Shown here: positions 56,401 to 64,000 of the stretch, in pieces | How the letters are laid out: the number at the start of each line of letters is the position of its first letter | Position numbering within the stretch: the first letter of the stretch is position 1 | Source: Crambe crambe | Taxonomy: Eukaryota; Porifera; Demospongiae; Poecilosclerida; Crambeidae | Direction: 5' to 3' | NCBI GenBank assembly: GCA_963924555.1 | Contig: OZ004585.1 | Coordinates: 3,485,488 to 3,549,487, forward strand | Length of the DNA stretch: 64,000 bases | Notes under the pieces: model-generated | The model's input: only the letters and a program-made list of their open reading frames with translations | Database searches by the model: none | What the model was told of the DNA's origin: nothing | Position numbers and translations under genes: made by a program

Positions 56401-58984
56401 GTAGCGTAGTTAGCTTGTTTCCAAGTATATAAGCTGGAAAGCCAAGCTAGTGATTTTCCACATGACTCTCTGCTGCTGGATTGTGCTGAAGCTTTCATGG
56501 CTGACTAGCTAGCTTTAGCGCTGTATTTGAAGCCTTTCTTCTTTAGTCTAAGCTCTAAACTGTGTCAGAACTTAGGCCTTAGAATCCTAGGTTCAAATTG
56601 TATACGTACCTGAACTATCTTGTGTAAGCAATGGCTGAGAACTAGACAATTTGGGTTTAGTATGATAGTAGTAAGTACTGAGACGGGACGAAAAAAGCTC
56701 TTGAGTGCATGCATGTAATGGCAGAAATATTTACATTTTTTAATTATTTAGTTTGGTAACTTGTTTTTTAATAGATGAAATAGAGTTGCATTTTCAACGA
56801 AGTTTATCTAAAGGAAAGACATGGAAATCTATGGATGATGAGGTACAGTAACATACATACATATGTACATACCATATCCTTAGCAATCTAGCCTTGTACC
56901 CAGGCTCTTGCTTGGTTGGTATGTGAATTCTCATTTAGTGAGTCCTACACTATTGTCATCATAATACTCTTCCAGCAGAAGGATTGCTGTGGTTATAAAA
57001 CCACTATAATTTACCTTTATAAGGCTAATAATAATCCTCACCTGTCTATTAAATGATTGATGGGTTATTATTGTTTTTTGTATTGATATATGTATAGCAT
57101 ATTACGTATGTATATGTAGTGCACTGAAGCATTACTACACTCTAGTTTGCCTTTTTCTTTGTAGAGATCTCCTGAAACACTGAGCCCTAGTGAAAGACAA
57201 AGTGTATCTGATGTGCATATACAGCACACCTCAAAAGCTAAACCTAAACTTTTCTCTGAAGGGGAAAATGTGTGCACAAATCCTGAAAAACCATCATTAA
57301 TGAGCAGTGCAACATGTCCCATGAAGAATGTAGTACCTATTTCTGTGAGCGTATCCACAGCTAATTCATCTGCAATTATTGAGGAACGAACAGTAGCAGA
57401 GAATGCTCTGGTGGACACGACAATGAGACCAGCTAATACTGAAGTGACCTTGAGAGATAGGGTACCTCCAGTGTCCCCTGTAGTCATGGCAAAACAGACT
57501 CATGAGGTTCCTGTGATGACAACTCCTGTAAGTAGTAAAGAGGATAACGTGGTGCCTTCTAGGAGGTTGAATTCTAGTGAAAGATCTCCAACCAGTAAAG
57601 TGTACATACCTGCTACTACACAGTCTGGAGGTCCAGTACATTTAATAAGTTTTGCCAGGCACTGTTCATCAGTTTCACATCCACCAGTGAATGGTTTGAC
57701 CACATCTGGTGCTGGCAACAATGGATCACTATCAATTGTGAGTGTATCACAAGCTCCAAGGGTCGTGGTTTCTAATCCTGTGAGAACAGAATCAAGCAAG
57801 GAAGGTCCTTCTGTTATATATGCCTGCAGGAATAGTTCCTCATCTACATCACCAAAAGGTACGTATTATGTAAATGCATTTTAGATCTTATGACAATGTC
57901 ACTTTGGTAATATGTTGGTATGATGATCCAGTTTATTAACCGTAGGTGGTCCTGTTAGTAGTCCTGTGATGTTGGTACCTGCTAGTCATGGAGGTGTTGG
58001 ATCAGCCCTAATGATGCAGCCACAACCATTCATTCTGGTTCATCCTTCAGAAATACAGCAAACTGCACAGTTTGTGACTCCTTCCACTGTTTATCCAGGA
58101 GCTGGTGCACAGATCATACCCAATGTAATCACTAATGCTGGAAATGGAAGTGGATACATTCTGCTGTCTTCTAACCCTGCTGTTTCTAATTCTGTTCATC
58201 AGGTGTCTTCTACTGGATTTGGTGTTTCTCAGGCTGGTAAGTTGCCGTATCTACATATGTACTAGCCTCATCCCCAGGCCCCTCCCACAAAGAAGGGAGA
58301 GGGCTTGGGGCTCAGAGACTACGACTCGATAAGCTGCTTGAAAGCGAGACTTGAGTATTTCTCTGTAACCCCTTGCATGAAATGATGATATCAGTGTAGT
58401 TTGATTTAAAGTGTATGCATGTATTTATGAATCTCAGTGGGATGTGATTGATTGATTTACATATGTAGTTCATGCTGTATTAGATCCATCCCTGTGTCCA
58501 TGAAAAATTACATAGAAGATTTACTAGAGTCATGGCATGTTGAGCAAGATGCCAAATGGAATAACACATGGCTACAATCTGTACTAAGCTAAGTCTTTCC
58601 CCTGCATGATAGGTACCAGTTTGATTATAATTGTGGTACATATGGAGTTATCCCTACATAGCACATTCTGTTTAACTCTTGGAAGAAGTCTTATCCTCAT
58701 GCTGAAATTAATTTTATTATCTAGGTGTCACTGTGCCAGCAATTGTACCAACCACCAGTCAACAGTTGCTTATGACTTCACCTAAAAAAACTGTCAACAT
58801 TTTCAATTCAGCCAAAGTATCATGTGATTCGGCAAGTCCCAAAGATAATACCCACAGTGACATCGATGTAATGCCAGCATCAGTCGAAGATCATTTTGCT
58901 AAAGCTCTGGGTGATCAGTGGTCAAAGCTGAATCCAAGCAGTGGTGTCACAGTGTCTCCTTCTCATAACACTTTGGTGTCCTAA
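52623..58984 (+). CDS. VGLL4: Vestigial-like 4 / Tgi-type TEAD cofactor, 504 aa (6 exons)
   Basis: In animals VGLL4/Tgi binds TEAD transcription factors through TDU motifs and competes with YAP. Exons are 52623-52747, 53968-54044, 56775-56842, 57165-57858, 57946-58236 and 58725-58984, phases consistent. The C-terminus has VEDHFAKALGDQWSKL (from about residue 472), nearly the same as the second TDU motif of VGLL4. Residues 68-84, DEIELHFQRSLSKGKTW, match the first TDU motif (HFxRSLGK). The two motifs are separated by about 390 residues of low-complexity Ser/Thr/Pro/Val-rich sequence instead of the few residues seen in vertebrates. The N-terminus is basic with RMGSFRKRPLE, a possible nuclear signal. 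A tRNA-derived SINE lies in intron 2. Confidence 0.88.
53380..53437. repeat. (GT)n microsatellite
   Basis: A GT run of about 55 bases in VGLL4 intron 1 is followed at 53453-53472 by a short CTGCAG repeat. Confidence 0.95.
54941..55282 (+). mobile_element. tRNA-derived SINE
   Basis: The first 72 bases (54941-55012) fold like a tRNA: acceptor arms GTCACTG and CAGTGAC pair perfectly, D-stem AGTG/CACT pairs, and GTGAGTTTGAGTCCCAC is a T-arm carrying a B-box-like sequence. The anticodon loop CTTGTAAG and its context suggest a tRNA-Thr(TGT) origin, but the anticodon stem is degraded. A tRNA-unrelated body follows with CAGCTGAAAATGGGTACCTGG-like sequence. It sits in VGLL4 intron 2 and is not a functional tRNA gene. 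Confidence 0.75.
56425..56530. repeat. Dispersed repeat shared with 13420-13530
   Basis: Contains AAGCTGGAAAGCCAAGCTAG, GATTTTCCACATGACTCT and TTCATGGCTGACTAGCTAGC in the same order as the copy in the MRPS9 intron. It is in VGLL4 intron 2. Confidence 0.55.
58262..58330. repeat. Short GC-rich palindromic repeat
   Basis: CCCCAGGCCCCTCCC is followed after a short loop by GGGAGAGGGCTTGGGG, forming a hairpin just downstream of the VGLL4 exon 5 donor. It looks like a fragment of an interspersed repeat. Confidence 0.6.
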
Positions 58985-59262
58985 CGATAACGATGTTTTA
59001 ATTCTTTTCTTTATTGGCATTTTTAATCTTTTTTTTTCTTTTTTATCAATCAACTCCCTCTGATCACTATAACTAATAATTCTATACATGTTATCACCAA
59101 AACTTCTATGCTTTTATACTAAAAAGTTTTTTCTTGCAGGTATAATGTCTGATATATTCAAAAAGATGTAGCTAATATAAATCGATACCTCTTATGGGGT
59201 TGACTGTATGGTACTTCATAACTCGATCGCTTTAGGCCCTGACGACCTTTACCACGGATGTA

Positions 59263-59909
59263 ATGGAAATGGCCCACTCCTCAGAATCTACCAGGTAAGA
59301 CAGTGGTGGAAGTAACTCTTAATCTACTTATTAGCTAATTTTATTAGAATGATAATTTTGAGCGGAGCAAGTTCTGTTGGAAAATCTACACTAGCAAAGG
59401 ACTGGTGTGAAAAGCACAAAGAATATCATCATATTGAAGAAGTGGCTAGAGACATCATGAAGGAAAAGTCAATAACAAGATCTGATTTAATGTCATATAT
59501 GAATGATGGGAGGAAGTTCTTTGAATTCCAGTATTCAATTTTCGAAGAGCAAAATCGTCGTGAACACAAACTTGTTGAAGAGAACTGTTCATTCATTGCT
59601 GATCGAGGTCCTGATCCATTGGCATTTGTGTGTATGCACATGGGTCAAATAACTGCACTGGAATTGGCTGAATTACCTGCATCAAAGTCATGTCTTCAGC
59701 GATACCGTGCCAATAATTGCAGACTCATCATAGTTTGTCCACTAGATGTTATAGAAGATGATAGTGTTCGTATGGTACCCACCAACAAAGAGCAGTTGCA
59801 ATACACAAATTATCTTCGAACATTGCTTGATGAGTTAAACATCCCATACAAGTATTGTGATAGAACTGATCATTTAGAGAGACTGAAATGGTTAGAGGGA
59901 ATTGTTTAA
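59263..59909 (+). CDS. P-loop NTPase/kinase-like protein, 197 aa (2 exons)
   Basis: Exons are 59263-59294 and 59348-59909 joined in phase 2. A Walker A motif GASSVGKST spans residues 17-25 near the N-terminus. The pattern IEEVARDIM, FFEFQYSIFEEQNRRE, FIADRGPDPLAF and a late Arg-rich segment resembles the AAA_28/NadR-type kinase-like fold (small ATPases related to ribosylnicotinamide kinase). The substrate cannot be told from sequence. Length is typical for a single such domain. A second sequence resembling the last coding segment lies just downstream (59958-60051) and may be an alternative 3' exon. It lies between VGLL4 and the helicase on the same strand. Confidence 0.8.
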
Positions 59910-60560
59910 AAATCTTTCTTTTTTTTTTTCTTCAATCAATCAATTCAGCCCAATGCAGAGATAAACTGAAGTGGTTAGCTAGAGAAATGTTTAGATGCGC
60001 ATTAACCTTTGAACCTTCGTCGGCAGAGCCCGGATTTACCACCGTAAAAAGGTACAGCTATACGTTCGATTCTCAGCACTTTTTCTGTGTACAATAATCT
60101 AAGCTTTGACTACAGATAGGGGATGGATAGAGCTTTATGTCAACTTTGATAAATCTTTACTGTTGTTAGTAATTGTAGGTGGCCATTACAGCTAAACTAC
60201 AAGTCTTGCATGAGCATTGTGGTCAGGGAGGCACTCTACATATCTTGTTTCAGATTCTATCATCCCATTCTATACTATTGATTCTATACTATATATTTGA
60301 TCAATGTGATCACCTACACAACAACTGTGTCTAGCACAACACTACTACTGTGTTGGTGTTTAAGATGACTGTTTCTACAATTTCGAGTCACATCTGTCTA
60401 TAATGGTGGACATTATGTATCATCTTTTCAATGATTAGCTATGTCTAGTCTTCCACAATGGTACTTTTTGCGCATCGATGGTGGTCATCCCTGCATAAAA
60501 TTTTTTCTGACTTTTAATCATTCATTTTGCTTACAGGGACTTCCTGGTATTGATTAAAGT
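59910..60560. other. Spacer with possible alternative terminal exon
   Basis: After a T-rich tract and acceptor-like CAATTCAG at about 59948, the frame encodes RDKLKWLAREMF, echoing ERLKWLEGIV at the end of the preceding gene. A donor-like AAAAAG/GTACAG is at about 60052. The rest is AT-rich promoter and 5' UTR of the helicase gene. Confidence 0.4.
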
Positions 60561-62520
60561 ATGCTACATGTGAAGCATGTGAGTGGTCCTCACCTCATGT
60601 TGAATTTAAGAACAGTAAGCTCCATTCTGAAAATCTCAAGTAGATTATGGAACTGTTTACCTACAATTCAAAGTCGACATTTATGTCTTCAAACTAATTT
60701 TGAGCGTGATATTGACAATACATATGTGAGATCATTTGAAGAACTTGGAGTAAGTAAGAAGTTATGTGAATCACTAGCAGCTGAGAAAATATTCATTCCC
60801 ACTCTTGTACAACACGAGGCTCTTCCAGTGACTATTGCTAAAACACGCCACTGTGTTGTCCAGTCAGCCACAGGGAGTGGTAAAACACTCACTTTCCTTA
60901 TCCCTGCTCTACAAGATGAAGCTTCAGGTTTAACTTCACTGATAATTGTGCCTTCAAGGGAGCTTGCTATTCAGATAGAGTATCAAGCAAAGAACTTGAT
61001 AGCCAAGGGAAAACTCTCCAAAAATGTATTAACTTTATATTCTGGTGGAAATGTTCCAGTACATACCAAAAATTTTTTTCAGAATTCTTCACCCAATATA
61101 TTGATCGGGACCCCTAAAAAGATTTTGGAACTTTTGGATTCTAATTTTTCACCTTTCAACTGTTTAAAGAGGATTGTGCTGGATGAAGTAGATAAACTTC
61201 TGCCTTCAGAGAGTATTCATAAGAAATCCAGTCATGAACATGTGAAGCCTGCTGTCTTAGTTATGAACAAACTGTTATCTGTGCAAGGTAGAAAAAGGAT
61301 GCAGCTAATTGCATCTTCTGCTACGGTACCGAAAGAATTGAAGAAGCAATTGTTAAGCTGTGGTTGGGAAAAGAATTTTCACCCAATTTCTACATCCAAC
61401 ACACAGCATTCAATTATCCCCAAAGGTATCACGCATGGTTTTATCGTTGCTTCTGGTCAAGATCAAACCACTAATAAACTGGAGTATTTAATTGATTTCT
61501 TGAAGCTCAATAAAAGTGTGTTGCCACTGGTTGTTATTCATCGAAATGCACCAATTACAAAGTTTATATTTGAACTGACAAAGAGTGATGTTAGAGCTGT
61601 TCCATTACATGAGTATACAACAGACTCTGCTTCGTACAGGGCCTTCCTGGAGCAGTTCAAATCAGGTGATTCTATTTTGGAGTGCATATAACACCTTTTG
61701 ACAATAATTGAGTGACAAGTAATGGGGCAAGTAGAGCAAGCTCAGTAGGAAAAAAAAAGAAAAAAAAAGTACTGCGATGTCACACGATACATAAATTGCA
61801 AAATTGTAGCTCTTTGGTATCAGGGTCAAAGTTCAATCACTCTGAACCAGACCATAATGCATGGAATATTTCTTTTAGGACCAACTAGCGATTGAATAAC
61901 ATGAAATGGTGTAAGTGCATGTAGTTAGGATATGCAGTCAGTCCATGACATCATTTCTCCCCCCTGTATTCATCAAAAGTACTGTCCATTGCAGGTTGGT
62001 TGTCAGAAAGTTTGGGGAATAGGTGGCTACCACCTGTCCTATGGTTTACATAACTGCATGGATTGTATTGTATAGGACATGAAAGGATCACATTTATAAA
62101 CCACTTATTTCTCATTCCCAATGGGACAACCATCCTGTAGTGAGACTTTATCATTCCATGCATTTCCTTGTTAGGGAGAAAAGAATAATGTTGAGAGTAT
62201 GATTGTTGCTTTAGATTTTGACTGTAGCAGCTGACAAAAGTTTTTTTCACAAAATTAATTCAGGTTCTATCGAGGCAGTAGTCGTCACTGAGGAAACCAT
62301 CAGAGGGATGGACTTCATATGGTTAAAAACCGTTATAATGATGAATGTCCCACGTTCAGCTCTGGAATATTTGCACATCTGTGGACGAGTTGGAAGATTA
62401 GGTGGACCAGGACAGGCCTTGGTGATAGTCGATTCAGACAAGGAAATTGCTCGTGTGAAAAATTTCTATAATAAACTGAATATCAGTGGAGAAAATATCA
62501 ACATGCACCATTCAACATAA
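60561..62520 (+). CDS. DEAD-box RNA helicase, mitochondrial DDX28/MRH4 type, 453 aa (2 exons)
   Basis: This is an ATP-dependent RNA helicase. By similarity of layout it is probably mitochondrial and involved in large-subunit ribosome assembly; that role is inferred. Exons are 60561-61665 and 62264-62520, phase 1. The N-terminus (about 1-45) is Ser/Arg/Leu-rich without acidic residues, like a mitochondrial presequence. Motifs in order: Q motif FIPTLVQ (78-84), I ATGSGKT (103-109), Ia PSRELA (131-136), Ib TPKK (184-187), II DEVD (208-211), III SAT (253-255), V RGMD (382-385) and VI HICGRVGR (406-413). Motif II has Val in place of Ala, a conservative variant. The RecA-like C-terminal half is short and there is no extension. 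Convergent with the protease, with 165 bp between stop codons. Confidence 0.9.
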
Positions 62521-62685
62521 CACACCACTTTGAAGTCACATTTATTTTTTGACTAAGCTTAAGATAACAAAATGTTCAAGAAAATAATGATAATAATAAC
62601 AACACAACAACACTGATAATTGTTATACAGTAATCCTAGCTAATAAAGTTAGGGGGTAACAAGTTGCATGTATTTACTGGAATGC

Positions 62686-63952
62686 CTATATGATCTCTGC
62701 ATAAGAGGCATCGGTGGCCACACCACAGTTGTTAGATTTGCGACTCATCAAAATGTAGCCATCCATTCCCCAATGAGTAGACCAGGAATTCTTAACTAAG
62801 AAAAATTCATTTCCTGCTTGGTTGTCCAGTGTACCATAACCAACAGCCAGGACCTGATGATCCAGATCATCTGGACCGTTACCTGAAGATAATTTTGAAC
62901 TCTTGTAATCACAGCTATAAATATAAATGGCTGCACATAACTGCTATGAAAAAATTCGTGGTCCACATGCATGTGCACATTACGTTTACAATGTGGAGAG
63001 CAATAATGTACACTGCACAGCAGCATGATACGTAATTATGTTACCATGACAACTTGTATCTAGGACAATTTTTAAAATGAAAGTAAGCTTGAGCCAATTG
63101 TGTTTAAAATATTTCTTTTTTTTAATACGTACATATTATTCCCTTGGATACTTCTATATTCACCAAAAGAAAGTTGTTACATTGTAGCACTAATGAGGTT
63201 TCAACATAGTCTTACAACGCTAAACAAAATCTTTAGTGGTTATGTGTTGTTTTTTTTCTTTCTTCTCAACCGAAAAGTCATGATAAATGCTTTGACAGCC
63301 ATGCTGCTGTCATCTCCAGGGCTGAACAAAAATCAAAAAAATACTCAAAAAAAAAAGGGTAATAAAAAAGAAAATACTCATTCAGAAGCCCCTATGAAGG
63401 TTTAACCAGCAAAACACTTTTTTCCATATGCTAGCACAATTGGCTCAAGCCTATAATTACAAGATTACAAGTCTACACTGTCCACCAATATTATTTTATG
63501 TAGCTTACCACAAGCAGGCTCAAAGTACACGCCATGGGAGTAGAAACCGAATGATTTATGGCTGGCATCGATAGCAACACTTATTGGTCCATGTTCATAA
63601 ATGGCAGTGACTAAGGCTGTGGTATCACCACTGGGAGTGTTGTAATATTTTGACAGGCGGGCTCCACAAGTACTTTGGTTAACCTGACAATATCCATCCT
63701 GCAAGAAAAAAATTACTACAAATCTCATACAATTTTTTTGTGAAATAATTGTTATAGTTTGAACTTGTTTATTGCACAGCATACCTGCATTAAATACCGT
63801 CCTCCATTGTAAGACTCCTCAGTTGGGATGCAACCATTATCAATAATCCACTGGTAAGCTCTTTCACTCTCACCTCCATCACAAGCATTATTCCCATACC
63901 CCCAAGAACAATCCATCAGAGCCTGCTCACTCATTGGCACCAATTTATTATA
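62686..63952 (-). CDS. Papain-family (C1A) cysteine protease, 3' part
   Basis: Three exons are visible: 63952-63785, 63698-63509 and 62882-62686 (stop TAG at 62686-62688). The 5' part lies beyond the window. The sequence has [17 protein letters not shown] and [15 protein letters not shown], typical of the segment after the active-site helix. Next come [29 protein letters not shown], the catalytic His in [11 protein letters not shown] and the catalytic Asn in [13 protein letters not shown], ending [10 protein letters not shown]. The active-site Cys and the propeptide would be encoded upstream and cannot be judged. WGYG/DCSW spacing resembles the counting-factor-associated/digestive cathepsin group more than cathepsin L or B. 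A lysosomal or secreted enzyme is expected. Confidence 0.92.
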
Positions 63953-64000
63953 CTGAAATTGAACCAAAACAAAAAGGTAAGGTGAACACAGTCATCTGTC

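Noticed and set aside
55766-56498. Two overlapping minus-strand frames rich in Leu/Ser
   Set aside because: They have no recognisable domain, and their composition matches dispersed repeats seen at 13.4 and 50.6 kb. They lie in VGLL4 intron 2.

Overview
The window is eukaryotic, AT-rich, intron-rich nuclear DNA from an animal. Exons join with GT-AG introns. The gene set includes a two-TDU-motif Vestigial-like cofactor, a Gi-type G-alpha subunit with the classical metazoan exon sizes, ATG7, MPC1 and mitochondrial uS9. Short intergenic spaces, head-to-head gene pairs and an unrecognised multi-membrane-span gene family suggest an early-branching metazoan, most likely a demosponge. The species is an inference; nothing in the window proves it.

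Layout. 0.7-5.6 kb (+): a small acidic protein of unknown function, with a Penelope-like GIY-YIG remnant in one intron. 6.3-9.1 kb (-): MPC1, whose reading frame requires a 4-nt microexon. 9.25-15.5 kb (+): MRPS9 (uS9m), whose start codon lies only 171 bp from that of MPC1; a broken LINE sits in its large intron. 15.8-24.0 kb (+): a complete 8-exon G-alpha gene. 24.3-36.2 kb (+): three paralogous genes for an unrecognised protein with about 8-9 membrane spans, interrupted by a 4.4 kb repeat-rich spacer; copies 1 and 3 share a 1,090-bp tract of about 99% identity inside otherwise diverged genes. 37.4-52.3 kb (-): complete 18-exon ATG7. 52.6-59.0 kb (+): a VGLL4/Tgi-like TEAD cofactor, head-to-head with ATG7. 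59.3-59.9 kb (+): a small P-loop kinase-like protein. 60.6-62.5 kb (+): a DEAD-box helicase of the mitochondrial DDX28/MRH4 type. 62.7-63.95 kb (-): the 3' part of a papain-family cysteine protease running off the window.

Three genes point to mitochondria (MPC1, MRPS9, the helicase). The others belong to autophagy (ATG7), Hippo/TEAD transcription (VGLL4) and G-protein signalling. Introns and spacers hold a non-autonomous DNA transposon present twice with 7-bp target duplications, foldback elements, a tRNA-derived SINE, LINE and Penelope fragments, and many microsatellites.

Most worth following up: the tandem multi-span membrane gene family with its sharp-edged gene-conversion tract, the 4-nt MPC1 microexon, the MPC1/MRPS9 shared promoter region with a 15-bp repeat, and the very wide separation of the two TDU motifs in the VGLL4-like protein. 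All gene models were built by eye from splice signals, phase and family similarity; no alignment or search was run.
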